From positions 4,898,001-4,962,000 of the forward strand of contig OY970326.1 in NCBI GenBank assembly GCA_963717155.1: a DNA stretch of 64,000 nt, in the 5' to 3' direction. This document shows positions 1 through 8,019 of the stretch, piece after piece. A model generated the notes under the pieces. That model saw only the letters and a program-made list of their open reading frames with translations. It ran no database searches and was not told where the DNA came from. This stretch comes from G963717155 sp963717155 (GTDB taxonomy: Bacteria > Actinomycetota > Thermoleophilia > Gaiellales > JALYLC01). How positions within the stretch are numbered: the first letter of the stretch is position 1; each line of letters opens with the position of its first letter. Position numbers and translations under genes: made by a program.

Positions 1-1836
1 GATGCGCTGGCTCAGTGCGAGCGGAAGCTCGCCGAGGGCGCCGGTCTCGCGGGCGATCTGCACATGCCGCTCGGAGATCGCCTCCCACCTCGCGTCATCC
101 CACAGGTGGACGGACGAGACGGTCGCGAGCCACTTCCAGCGCAGTTGCTCGCTCACCGGCATGTCGCTGACGTCGAACGCATCCTGCGCCCGACGCAGGA
201 CCGGGACGGAAGCCTCGTAGCTCTCGCAGAAGATGGTCACGAGTCCGTCGAGCAACAACTCGGGAGCCCGGAGGACGGACGGCCTCGGTGCGGCCTTCGC
301 AGCCTGTGCCACATCGAGCGAGCTGGCGCCCGGCCCCGCCAGACGGCCCGCGAACATCGCCGCCGAGAGAGCCTCGAGATACGTCTCGCATGCCAGTGTC
401 GGTGAGAGCGGTGTGAGCCGGCGGGCGGCATCGAGCAGCATCGTGGGCGCGGAGCTGCCGTGCGTGGAGACGAATGCGATCTGTGCGCGCAGCAGTTCGA
501 TCCGGGCGCGATCGAGGTCGTCGAGCGCACCGGCCTCCGTTGACGCGAGCAGCCCGAGTGCGTCGTCGAGCGCGCCTGCCTGGAACTTCGTGTGCGCCGC
601 GACCAGCGTGCGCTGCGCACGGCGCACCGGAGCGGGTGTCAGCACGGCCGCGCGTTCGAGGAAGGCCGCAGCAGCAGCGAAGCCGCCACGTGCCTGCGCC
701 CGCGCCGCGGAGCGCTCGAGCTCGGAGGCCACGTCCTCGTCGGGAACGGACGCCGCCTGCGCCTGGTGCCACGCGCGGCGATCCGGGTCGATCTGCGGAT
801 CGGTTGCATCCGCCAGGGCACGGTGAGCCTCTCGCCGCTCGTTCGGCTCGGCCGCTCCGTACACCGCCGAGCGCACGAGCGGATGGCGGAATACCACTGC
901 ACCGTCCAGCATCAGCAAGCCATCCGACTCCACGCTGTGCGCGGCCGTCTCCGGGATCCCGAGCTGCCGCGCGGCGCGCCACAGGAGCGCGGGGTCGCCG
1001 ACCGGTTCTGCGGCCGCAACGAGCAGCAGCCGCCGCGCGTCACGCGGAAGCCGGGCCAGCCGTCGCTGGAAGCTCTGCTCGATGCCGGCGGACAGCGGCA
1101 GCGCGGTGGGCAACCCGAAACCGCCTGCGAGCTGGGCGGGCGTCAGACCGCGCGGGAGCTCCAGGAGCGCGAGCGGATTCCCGCCTGTCTCGGCGACGAT
1201 GCGCTCGAGCACGGACTCGTCCAGCCGTGCCCCCAGTGCGGACTCCAGCAGCGCCCGTGCATCCCGACGTCCCAGCGGCTCGACGCGGAGTTGCGGGAAC
1301 CGGGCCAATCCGTGGCAGATGTGACGCGTCCCGAGTACGAGCGCGATCCGCTCCGCCAGCAGACGGCGCGCAACGAATGCGAGCGCTCGGCTCGACGCGC
1401 CGTCGAGCCACTGTGCGTCGTCGACCACGCACAGGAGCGGCTGCTGCTCGGCAGCTTCGGAGAGGAGCCCGAGAACCGCGAGCCCGACGAGGAACGGGCT
1501 CGGTGGCTGTCCGACGCTGAGCCCGAATGCGACGCCGAGCGCGTCACGCTGAGGATCGGGGAGATGCTCGATGAACTCGAGGGTCGGCGAACAGAGCTGC
1601 TGGAGCGCCGCGTAGTCGAGCTCCATCTCCCCCTCGACGCCGGCCGTCCGACGGACGTGGAAATCCTCGCCCGTCTCGACCGCGTACTCGAGCAGCGCGG
1701 TCTTGCCGACGCCGGGGTCTCCGTGGACGACGAGGACGGAGCCGTGGCCGTGGCGCGCCGTATCCAGCACGCGCTCGAGCACCGCGCGTTCGCGTTGCCT
1801 TCCGAGCAGCCGACCCGGCTGCGCACTGACGACCAT
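1..1836 (-). CDS. LAL-type ATP-binding LuxR-family regulator (partial, 3' end off the window)
   Basis: Large ATP-dependent transcriptional activator of the LAL/MalT type. Only the first 612 codons are inside the window; the expected C-terminal LuxR helix-turn-helix lies beyond position 1, so the family call rests on the N-terminal half. From the ATG at 1836 the protein shows a short GRxRE element (about residues 12-16), Walker A GDPGVGKT (39-46), and Walker B ending VVDDAQWLD (about 137-145). A sensor-like GNPLALLELP stretch follows, then a long Ala/Leu-rich helical repeat region typical of TPR-like sensing domains. The frame is open without a break to the window edge. It is transcribed divergently from the hydrolase/exporter genes starting at 1965, which are its most likely targets (inference). 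The Shine-Dalgarno is weak, so a nearby GTG start remains possible. Confidence 0.85.
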   Translation of the reverse strand, partial: MVVSAQPGRLLGRQRERAVLERVLDTARHGHGSVLVVHGDPGVGKTALLEYAVETGEDFHVRRTAGVEGEMELDYAALQQLCSPTLEFIEHLPDPQRDALGVAFGLSVGQPPSPFLVGLAVLGLLSEAAEQQPLLCVVDDAQWLDGASSRALAFVARRLLAERIALVLGTRHICHGLARFPQLRVEPLGRRDARALLESALGARLDESVLERIVAETGGNPLALLELPRGLTPAQLAGGFGLPTALPLSAGIEQSFQRRLARLPRDARRLLLVAAAEPVGDPALLWRAARQLGIPETAAHSVESDGLLMLDGAVVFRHPLVRSAVYGAAEPNERREAHRALADATDPQIDPDRRAWHQAQAASVPDEDVASELERSAARAQARGGFAAAAAFLERAAVLTPAPVRRAQRTLVAAHTKFQAGALDDALGLLASTEAGALDDLDRARIELLRAQIAFVSTHGSSAPTMLLDAARRLTPLSPTLACETYLEALSAAMFAGRLAGPGASSLDVAQAAKAAPRPSVLRAPELLLDGLVTIFCESYEASVPVLRRAQDAFDVSDMPVSEQLRWKWLATVSSVHLWDDARWEAISERHVQIARETGALGELPLALSQRI

Positions 1837-1964
1837 CGCCGCAGCATGCCATCCGGTCGCGCACTGCGTATCTCCTGTCACGGACTACGGATTTCCCGGA
1901 TGCGAGCAGCCCGCCGCCGCGGAACGATGACTCGCGTGCTGTGACCTCGAGACAAGGAACGGCG
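1837..1964. promoter_or_regulatory. Divergent promoter region between LAL regulator and hydrolase operon
   Basis: This 128-base spacer separates the start codons of the minus-strand LAL regulator and the plus-strand hydrolase, so it must hold both promoters. I see no convincing palindrome. The only clear signal is the AAGGAA ribosome-binding site just before 1965. Confidence 0.5.
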
Positions 1965-2924
1965 ATGAGCACAACCGACACATCGGTTCTGCCCGACTAT
2001 GCACCGGTCCCGCGCTCGGCTCTCGGCCCTGCGCTCAATGAGCAGGGCTACTACGTCGGCCGCGTCGAGCGGAACCTGTACTGGATCACCGACGGGACGT
2101 ACCAGTCGGCGTTCCTCACGACCTCGGACGGCGTCGTTCTGCTCGACGCGCCGCCGACGATCGGTCACAACATCCAACGTGCGGTCGACGAGATCGCGTC
2201 CTCCAACGGCGTCAGCAACAAGGTCACTCATCTCATCTACTCGCACCACCATGCCGACCACGCCGGGGCGTCCTCCCTGTTCGGCAGGAATGTCGACCGC
2301 ATCGGGCACGAGGAGACCCGGCGACTCCTGCTGCGCGACGACGACCCGGCCAGGCCGCCCAACGAGGAGACGTTCCAGGATCGCTGCACGCTGGAGATCG
2401 GCGGCGAGCGGATCGACCTGGCCTGGCACGGGGCGAACCACTCGCCCGACAACATCATCATCCACCTGCCCGACCACGACACGCTGATGCTCATCGACAT
2501 CGTCAATCCGGGCTGGGCGCCGGTCTACGTCGCGAACCTGACCGAGGACATCCCCGGATACATCGAGGCGCCGGCGAACGCGCTCGCGTACTCGTGGAGG
2601 CACTTCATCGGCGGCCACCTAGGGCGGCTTGGCACTCGCGATGACGTGACCCTGCACCAGCGGTACATGGCCGACATCAGCGAGAGCGCGAGGAAAGCGA
2701 TCGACACCGTCGATCCGACTCGGTACTTCGTGAAGTACGGCGAGAACAGCTGGGCGGCAGTCAAGGGGTACCTCGACGAGGTCACCGCGGTCGCCGCGGC
2801 ACCTGTCATCGAGAAGTACACTGGCCTGCTCGCGGCTGCTGACGTGTTCACCGAGAGCACGACGTTCTGGGTGATGGAATCGATCCGGCTCGACCTCGGC
2901 TACGGCTCGCAAGTGCATCCCTGA
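1965..2924 (+). CDS. MBL-fold metallo-hydrolase
   Basis: Metallo-beta-lactamase-fold hydrolase of 319 residues; substrate unknown. The zinc motif HHHADH is visible in SHHHADHAG, about residues 94-99. A later histidine lies in GANHSPDN and an aspartate in LMLIDIV, the usual third and fourth ligand regions. An upstream in-frame ATG at 1941 exists, but the ATG at 1965 follows AAGGAAC at 6-7 bases and gives a normal N-terminus, so I chose it. The stop overlaps the start of the following exporter (TGATG), indicating translational coupling. There is no obvious signal peptide, so it is probably cytoplasmic. Pairing with a drug-type exporter and a divergent ATPase regulator suggests a detoxification unit (inference). 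Confidence 0.85.
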   Translation: MSTTDTSVLPDYAPVPRSALGPALNEQGYYVGRVERNLYWITDGTYQSAFLTTSDGVVLLDAPPTIGHNIQRAVDEIASSNGVSNKVTHLIYSHHHADHAGASSLFGRNVDRIGHEETRRLLLRDDDPARPPNEETFQDRCTLEIGGERIDLAWHGANHSPDNIIIHLPDHDTLMLIDIVNPGWAPVYVANLTEDIPGYIEAPANALAYSWRHFIGGHLGRLGTRDDVTLHQRYMADISESARKAIDTVDPTRYFVKYGENSWAAVKGYLDEVTAVAAAPVIEKYTGLLAAADVFTESTTFWVMESIRLDLGYGSQVHP

Positions 2925-4417
2925 TGGCAAGCAACCAGACCCGCGACCAACTTGCCGGAAACCCGGGTGCACCTGTACCCGCCGACGTGATTTCTCGAGC
3001 CAAGTGGCTTGCGCTCGCTCTGCTGTGCGCGTCGCAGTTCATGGTCATTCTCGACGTGTCGATCGTGAACGTGGCGCTGCCGTCGATCGAGCGATCTCTG
3101 CACTTCTCGCCGTCGGGGCTGCAGTGGGTCGCGAGCGCGTACGCGCTGACGTTCGGCGGGTTCCTGCTGCTAGGCGGACGCGTCGCGGATCTGTTCGGGC
3201 GGCGGCGGATCTTCATGGTGGGGCTCGTCGTGTTCGCGTGTGCGTCTTTCGCATGCGGTCTGTCGAACTCGACGGGGTTCCTGGTCGCTGCGCGCGCCGT
3301 TCAGGGTCTCGGTGCCGCGATCATCTCTCCGGCGGCCCTGTCGATCCTGACGACGACGTTCGCCGAGGGTAAGGAGCGCAACACCGCACTCGGCATCTGG
3401 GGTGCGATCGCCGGGAGTGGCGCGGCGGTGGGCGTGCTGCTGGGAGGCGTCCTTACCGACACGGTCGGCTGGGAGTGGATCTTCTTCATCAACGTCCCGA
3501 TCGCCGTGATCGTGATCGCGCTGGCGCCGCGGCTGCTCGAGGAGAGTCGGGTCGAGAGCGACGAGCGCCGCTTCGACATCGCCGGCGCAGTGACGGTGAC
3601 GCTCGGCCTCGTGCTGCTCGTGTACGGGCTCGTGGGAACGACGACGCACTCGTGGCTGTCTGCTCGGACGCTCGGGCTGTTCGCCGCGTCCGCGATCCTG
3701 CTCGTCGCGTTCGTCGTGATCGAGACGCGCGTGCCCCAGCCGATCCTGCCGCTGTCGATCTTCCGTCTGCGCACGGTCGCCGGCGCCAACATCGTCGGGT
3801 TCCTGCTCGGCGCATCGATCTTCGCGATGTTCTACTTCCTGTCGCTCTACCAGCAGTTCGTGCTCGGCTACTCGCCATTGAAGACCGGCGTCGGGTACCT
3901 CACCGTCTCGCTCGTGATCATTGCCTCCGCCGCAGGCTCGCAAGCGCTGGTCACGCGTGTCGGCGTGAGGCCCATCCTCACGCTCGGACTCGTGCTGCTG
4001 GTGCTGGGCATGCTCTGGTTCACGCAGATCGACACCCACGGCTCCTACCTCGTCGACCTGCTGCCCGGCTACATCCTCGCGGGCGTCGGACTCGGCTTCG
4101 CGTTCGTCCCCACCACGATCGCGGCCCTCGAGGGCGTCTCCAACGACCAGGCGGGCATCGCCTCCGGGCTCATCAACACCTCGCAGCAGATCGGCGGGGC
4201 GCTCGGCGTCGCGATCCTCACCACGGTCGCCGCGACGCGGACCGAGAACCTCGGACCTGCCGCCGGCCTCGCCGGCCTCACGAGCGGCTACCGCTACGCG
4301 TTCGCCGCGGCCGCCGGTATGGCGCTGATCGGTGTCGTCGCAGCGATCACGACGATACGCCCAGCGCCATCGCCGAACCCGTCGGAGGGCGAGACTGCCG
4401 AGGCAGTGAGCGCCTGA
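2924..4417 (+). CDS. MFS transporter, DHA2 (EmrB/QacA) family, 14 TM
   Basis: Drug:H+ antiporter-type exporter of 497 residues, the usual length for 14-helix DHA2 proteins. The first helix carries the DHA2 signature LDVSIVNVALPSI. Motif A is seen as GGRVADLFGRRR after TM2, and the motif C region in TM5 as GSGAAVGVLLGGVLTD. A late segment (GVSNDQAGIASGLINTSQQIGG) matches the conserved TM13/14 loop. The start overlaps the stop of the MBL hydrolase. Substrate cannot be read from sequence; export of a small toxic or secondary metabolite is the family norm. The frame is intact. Confidence 0.92.
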   Translation: MASNQTRDQLAGNPGAPVPADVISRAKWLALALLCASQFMVILDVSIVNVALPSIERSLHFSPSGLQWVASAYALTFGGFLLLGGRVADLFGRRRIFMVGLVVFACASFACGLSNSTGFLVAARAVQGLGAAIISPAALSILTTTFAEGKERNTALGIWGAIAGSGAAVGVLLGGVLTDTVGWEWIFFINVPIAVIVIALAPRLLEESRVESDERRFDIAGAVTVTLGLVLLVYGLVGTTTHSWLSARTLGLFAASAILLVAFVVIETRVPQPILPLSIFRLRTVAGANIVGFLLGASIFAMFYFLSLYQQFVLGYSPLKTGVGYLTVSLVIIASAAGSQALVTRVGVRPILTLGLVLLVLGMLWFTQIDTHGSYLVDLLPGYILAGVGLGFAFVPTTIAALEGVSNDQAGIASGLINTSQQIGGALGVAILTTVAATRTENLGPAAGLAGLTSGYRYAFAAAAGMALIGVVAAITTIRPAPSPNPSEGETAEAVSA

Positions 4418-4418
4418 C

Positions 4419-4432
4419 GCGGCCCGGGCCGC
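4419..4432. terminator. 14-base perfect palindrome after the exporter gene
   Basis: GCGGCCCGGGCCGC is perfectly self-complementary and starts one base after the MFS stop codon. It could act as a small hairpin or merely reflect GC-rich sequence. There is no T tract after it, so a terminator role is weak. Confidence 0.25.
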
Positions 4433-4509
4433 CGTCGCGGATCCGGCGACCGTACCGAAGCCTCGCTGTGAGCTACCTGTTCGCATCCGAGTTCGAGGAG
4501 AAGCGATAG

Positions 4510-5085
4510 ATGGACGTCGGAATCATCGGCGCCGGCCGGCTAGGCCAGGCGATGGCGCGCACCACACTGCGTGCGGGCCGGTCCATCGTGATCGCCAACA
4601 GCCGCGGCGCGGAGTCGCTCGCGTCGGTTGTCTCGGCTCTCGGCGACGGAGTCTCGGCAGGGACGCTGGACGAGGCAGCGTCCGCCGGAATCGTCGTGAT
4701 CGCAGTGCCCTGGGATCGCGTGCCCGAGGCCGTGAAGGGCCTCGGCTGGCACGGTCAGGTCGTCATCGACGCGACCAACGACTGGGCCGCCGATGACCTA
4801 CGCGGGAGAACCTCGAGCGAGCTCGTCGCCGACCTGGTCGCCGGCGCGCGCGTCGTCAAGGCCGCCAACACGCTCGGCGCGGACGTGCTCGGGTCGGATC
4901 CACACGAGGCCGGGGGCCAGCGCGTGATCTTCATCTCCGGCGACGATGCCGACGCGAAGGCGCAGGTCGTCGCGCTGTTCCGGGACGCGGGCTTCGCCGC
5001 GATCGACCTCGGCGACCTGGCAACAGGCGGCGCCATGCAGCAGATCCACCACCCGCTCGCCGGAGTCAACCTCATCCAACTCTAG
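4510..5085 (+). CDS. F420-dependent NADP reductase-like Rossmann protein
   Basis: Small Rossmann oxidoreductase of 191 residues. It begins with the dinucleotide motif GIIGAGRLGQA, followed by a strand-loop with ANSRG, typical of NADP-binding proteins of the F420:NADP oxidoreductase (FNO)/ProC-like family. Later segments VVIAVPWDRV, VVIDATN and VVKAANTLGADVL match the NADPH-dependent F420 reductase domain. The ATG follows GAGGAGAAG at a good distance. The next gene begins 13 bases after the stop, so the two are probably co-transcribed. The true substrate could be another small carbonyl compound; F420 use is a family inference, not something the sequence proves. Confidence 0.8.
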   Translation: MDVGIIGAGRLGQAMARTTLRAGRSIVIANSRGAESLASVVSALGDGVSAGTLDEAASAGIVVIAVPWDRVPEAVKGLGWHGQVVIDATNDWAADDLRGRTSSELVADLVAGARVVKAANTLGADVLGSDPHEAGGQRVIFISGDDADAKAQVVALFRDAGFAAIDLGDLATGGAMQQIHHPLAGVNLIQL

Positions 5086-5097
5086 GAGCTTCGCTCG

Positions 5098-5568
5098 ATG
5101 GCGATCCACGCCGATCTCAGCCCGGCCGAAGCCGCGGACCGCCTGGCGATTCGCGAGCTGTTCGATGCCTACGCCCACTGCGCCGACCGGCGCGACGCCG
5201 AGGGACAGAAGGCGCTCTTCACCGCCGACACCCGCTTCGCGGTCTACATGGCCGGCCAGGGAAGCGAGTCGACCTACGTGCTCGAGGGACGGGAGGCACT
5301 CACGCCGGTGTTCGCCGATCTGAATCGCTACGAGGCGACGACGCACTTCAACGGGCAGAGCACGGTCACGATCGACGGCGACCGCGCCACGGGCGAGAGC
5401 TACACGATCGCCCACCACCTCTTCTCCGAAGACGGCAGCCGCAAGATCATGATCGCCTCGCTCCGCTACCTCGACACGTTCGTCAAGATCGGAGGGAGCT
5501 GGTACTTCGCCGAGCGGGATCTCATCCTCGACTGGAGCGAGACGCGCCCGTCGACTCCGGGGACGTGA
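5098..5568 (+). CDS. SnoaL-like / nuclear transport factor 2 family protein
   Basis: 156-residue protein of the NTF2-like cone-fold superfamily. The N-terminal helix RLAIRELFDAYAHCADRRD is the standard opening of SnoaL_4-type domains, and GSWYFAERDLILDW resembles the typical C-terminal strand. Such proteins act as isomerases, cyclases or hydratases, or as ligand-binding accessories; no catalytic residues can be assigned safely here. It lies 12 bases after the F420-reductase-like gene and ends the first plus-strand run, so it may act on the same metabolite. Confidence 0.8.
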   Translation: MAIHADLSPAEAADRLAIRELFDAYAHCADRRDAEGQKALFTADTRFAVYMAGQGSESTYVLEGREALTPVFADLNRYEATTHFNGQSTVTIDGDRATGESYTIAHHLFSEDGSRKIMIASLRYLDTFVKIGGSWYFAERDLILDWSETRPSTPGT

Positions 5569-5584
5569 TCCGAGACGGCGCGAT

Positions 5585-5600
5585 TTGCCGGCTTCGGCAA
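5585..5600. terminator. Small hairpin between SnoaL-like and reductase-fusion genes
   Basis: TTGCCG, loop GCTT, CGGCAA form a perfect 6-base stem 16 bases after the SnoaL-like stop. There is no T tract, so this is at best a weak terminator or a leader hairpin of the following gene. Confidence 0.3.
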
Positions 5601-5619
5601 GAATGACCGTCACGGAGCG

Positions 5620-7188
5620 ATGAACGTGTCGGCACCCCCAAGCCCACCGCTGTCCCCGTCGCAGCTCGCTGCTCTCGCCGAGATCGGCGAGGAGCGCTCG
5701 GCGCCTGTCGGTGAGCTGCTGTACCGGGTCGGCGACCGGAGCTACCCGTTCATCGCGATCCTCGAAGGAGAGGTGGCGATCATCGACGCCGCCGGGAACG
5801 AGATCATCCGGCACGGCCCCTCGGGCTTCCTCGGCGAGCTGAATCTCCTGTCGGGGCAGACGGTCTTCGTCAACGCGCTCGTGATCGAGCCGCTGCGATA
5901 CATCGCGGTCGAGCGCGCCGCGCTCCGCTCGCTCCTCAACGAGGACGGCCCTCTCAGCGACCTGCTCCTCTCGACGTTCATCGCCCGCCGCGAGGCGCTG
6001 CAGAGCGTGCAGGGGATCGGCCTCGAGATCGTCGGTCCCCACGCTTCCGAGCCGACGATGCGGATGCTCGAATTCGCGCGCGCGAACCGGCTCGTCTACA
6101 CCTGGCAGGACACGGCCCCGCCAGACGCGGGCGCGCTGCCGCTCGTCCGCTTGCCCGGCGGGGGCGAGCTGTACGGACCGAGCGCCGGTCAGGTGCTGCG
6201 CGCACTCGGGATCGGGTCCGAGCTCGCGCCTCGCGAGGAGGTCGACCTCCTGGTCGTGGGCGGCGGCCCGGCCGGCCTCGCTGCCGCGGTCTATGGCGCC
6301 TCCGAAGGGCTCGACACACTTGTCGTCGAGAGTACCGCGCTCGGTGGGCAGGCCGGGTCGTCGCGACGCATCGAGAACTACCTCGGCTTCCCTGCGGGCA
6401 TCAGCGGCACGGAGCTGACCAGCCGCGCGGTGACCCAGGCGCGCAAGTTCAGTGCGCGCACTGCGACCCCGTACCGTGTCCTCTCACTCGAACCGGGGAG
6501 CGGACGTCACGTCGTCCGCCTCGAGGAGGACCACGAGATCGCCGCGCGGGCCATCCTGCTCGCGACGGGTGCCCAGTACCGGCGACTACCGGTCGAGCGC
6601 CTTGCGGAGTTCGAGGGACTGACGGTCTTCTACGCCGCCGGGGCCCCCGAGGCCCAGCTCTGCGCCGGGTCGCGCGTGGCGGTGGTCGGTGGCGGCAACT
6701 CCGCCGGCCAGGCCGCCGTGTGGCTTTCCCGCGGGGGCGCGCTCGTGACCCTTCTCCACCGCCGCGCCGATCTCCGCGAGACCATGTCCGACTACCTGAT
6801 CCGCGAGCTCGAGCGGTATGGCGTCGCCGTCCGCGACCGGAGCGAGATCGCTGTGCTCCACGGCGAGGACGGGCACCTCGAGGCCGTCACCCTGAAGAGC
6901 GGCGAGCGCCTCCCATACTCGACCATGTTCCTGTTCCTCGGCGCGCTGCCGTGCACCGAGTGGCTCGAAGACACCGTGGCCCGCGACCACGACGGCTTCA
7001 TTCTGACCGGCGCCGCCGCGAACACGGACAACCTGCTCGAAACCGACATCCCCGGCGTGTTCGCGGCCGGTGACGTCCGCTCCGGCTCGACCAAACGCTG
7101 CGCCACCGCGGTGGGTGAAGGAGCGATGGCGGTCCAGTTCATCCACGCCCACCTCTCCCGTACCCCTGTAGCCGAGGATGTGAAGTGA
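5620..7188 (+). CDS. Cyclic-nucleotide-binding domain / glutaredoxin-like / thioredoxin reductase-like fusion
   Basis: Flavin oxidoreductase of 522 residues in three parts. Residues about 15-130 are a cNMP-binding-like beta-roll (GELLYRVGD, ILEGEVAII, FLGELNLLSG). Residues about 135-200 resemble a glutaredoxin/thioredoxin-like insert (EIVGPHASEPTMRMLEFARANR). From about 207 comes a class II thioredoxin-reductase module with FAD motif VVGGGPAGLAAA, NADPH motif VVGGGNSAGQAA and the closing FAD segment GVFAAGDVR. Two oddities: the redox CxxC expected before the NADPH motif is replaced by YAAGAPEAQLC, and the cNMP pocket lacks the usual Arg after GEL. It may therefore pass electrons to a partner or sense a ligand other than cAMP. 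The stop overlaps the zinc-finger gene by GTGA. Confidence 0.9.
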   Translation: MNVSAPPSPPLSPSQLAALAEIGEERSAPVGELLYRVGDRSYPFIAILEGEVAIIDAAGNEIIRHGPSGFLGELNLLSGQTVFVNALVIEPLRYIAVERAALRSLLNEDGPLSDLLLSTFIARREALQSVQGIGLEIVGPHASEPTMRMLEFARANRLVYTWQDTAPPDAGALPLVRLPGGGELYGPSAGQVLRALGIGSELAPREEVDLLVVGGGPAGLAAAVYGASEGLDTLVVESTALGGQAGSSRRIENYLGFPAGISGTELTSRAVTQARKFSARTATPYRVLSLEPGSGRHVVRLEEDHEIAARAILLATGAQYRRLPVERLAEFEGLTVFYAAGAPEAQLCAGSRVAVVGGGNSAGQAAVWLSRGGALVTLLHRRADLRETMSDYLIRELERYGVAVRDRSEIAVLHGEDGHLEAVTLKSGERLPYSTMFLFLGALPCTEWLEDTVARDHDGFILTGAAANTDNLLETDIPGVFAAGDVRSGSTKRCATAVGEGAMAVQFIHAHLSRTPVAEDVK

Positions 7189-7505
7189 GCAACCCTGTGT
7201 GCACCCACCTCGATCAGATCGCCATTCGCGAGATGCCGGCGTCCGTCGACGGATGCGAGGACTGCCTGCGGATGGGCGGCAAGTGGCTCCACCTCCGAAT
7301 CTGCCTGACGTGCGGTCATGTCGGCTGCTGTGACGATTCACCCAATCGGCACGCGTCGGCGCACGCCCGGGCGACGGCGCACCCGATCATCCGTTCACTC
7401 GAGCCCGGCGAAGATTGGAACTGGTGCTACGTCGACCAGGTCGCGTTCCTCGTCGACGGGATCCACGGCAAGACGCGCATCCCGCCGTCGCCGCTCATGC
7501 AGTGA
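7185..7505 (+). CDS. UBP-type zinc finger domain protein
   Basis: 106-residue protein made almost wholly of a zf-UBP fold, named for its ubiquitin-binding role in eukaryotes. Metal ligands are visible in order: CTH near the N-terminus, CEDC, CLTCGHVGCC, then a His-rich run (NRHASAHARATAHP). The aromatic WNWCYVD near the end is also typical. Bacteria of this type do not generally use ubiquitin conjugation, so the ligand is unknown. Translation starts at a GTG that overlaps the stop of the reductase fusion, so the two are made together; the pairing suggests the finger is a partner or substrate-recognition part of that enzyme (inference). Confidence 0.88.
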   Translation: MSNPVCTHLDQIAIREMPASVDGCEDCLRMGGKWLHLRICLTCGHVGCCDDSPNRHASAHARATAHPIIRSLEPGEDWNWCYVDQVAFLVDGIHGKTRIPPSPLMQ

Positions 7506-7559
7506 CACTGGCCGCAGGGCGTTCGAACGCGTGTCGCCTCGCACCCGGGCGGATTTCGC

Positions 7560-7586
7560 GGTTAACCCTCAGCCACCGGGGTAGAT
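7560..7586 (+). promoter_or_regulatory. Sigma-B-like stress promoter
   Basis: GGTTAA at 7560-7565 and GGGTA at 7579-7583 match the actinobacterial sigma-B/sigma-F pattern (GTTT, about 14-16 bases, GGGTA). The expected start site lies near 7590, leaving a leader of about 26 bases before the GTG at 7616. The match is by eye. Confidence 0.5.
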
Positions 7587-7615
7587 AGCTCGAACGAGTT
7601 CCCGAGGAGGACCTG

Positions 7616-7990
7616 GTGGCTGAGAGCAACGTGGAACGAGATGCCGTGAAGCCGACCGAGCAGCGTGGCGGAACGACGCCGGACGCGGCCGAGGCTCGCG
7701 AGAAGGGGCAGTGGGCAGGCTCGGTGGCCGACGGCATGGTCCCGGCAGAGCTCGGCGGATCCGACGCGCCGGACGAATTGCTGGCAGATGATCCCGAGCT
7801 GGGAAGCTCGGTGCTCGGAGTGACGACCGGATCCGACGAACCTGCGACCGAGGATGGCATCGACTCCCACGGAGGCGACAATGCCGATGCGACCACGGAT
7901 GGTGGCCCGGAAGTGCCGCCGGGCGTGGAGCCCGACCTCAAGGACGCCGCGACCGCGAAGGTCCGGGGCGACTCGGCGTCGGCCGGTTAG
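7616..7990 (+). CDS. Acidic, disordered hypothetical protein
   Basis: 124-residue protein with no recognisable domain. It is rich in Asp, Glu, Gly, Ala, Thr and Ser, has almost no aromatic residues (a single Trp) and no Cys, so it is predicted to be largely disordered and very acidic. The GTG start is supported by CCGAGGAGG six bases upstream. It stands alone between a zinc-finger gene and a convergent acetamidase gene, behind a sigma-B-like promoter. Composition plus promoter suggest a hydrophilic stress or desiccation protein; this is inference only. I do not recognise the family. Confidence 0.7.
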   Translation: MAESNVERDAVKPTEQRGGTTPDAAEAREKGQWAGSVADGMVPAELGGSDAPDELLADDPELGSSVLGVTTGSDEPATEDGIDSHGGDNADATTDGGPEVPPGVEPDLKDAATAKVRGDSASAG

Positions 7991-8019
7991 GTCTACCCAG
8001 GTCTCGCCAGGACAGGCAG

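Noticed and set aside
474..1944. Long plus-strand open frames of 348 and 450 codons opposite the LAL regulator
   Set aside because: They are antisense to a gene with clear Walker motifs, have Arg/Ala-biased nonsense composition and no recognisable domain.
5620..7188. Annotation as a working thioredoxin reductase
   Set aside because: The CxxC active site is absent, so reduction of thioredoxin by the usual route is not supported.
7519..7530. GCGTTCGAACGC palindrome as an operator
   Set aside because: It is perfect but lies between the zinc-finger stop and the next promoter, could equally be a weak terminator stem, and has no regulator nearby.
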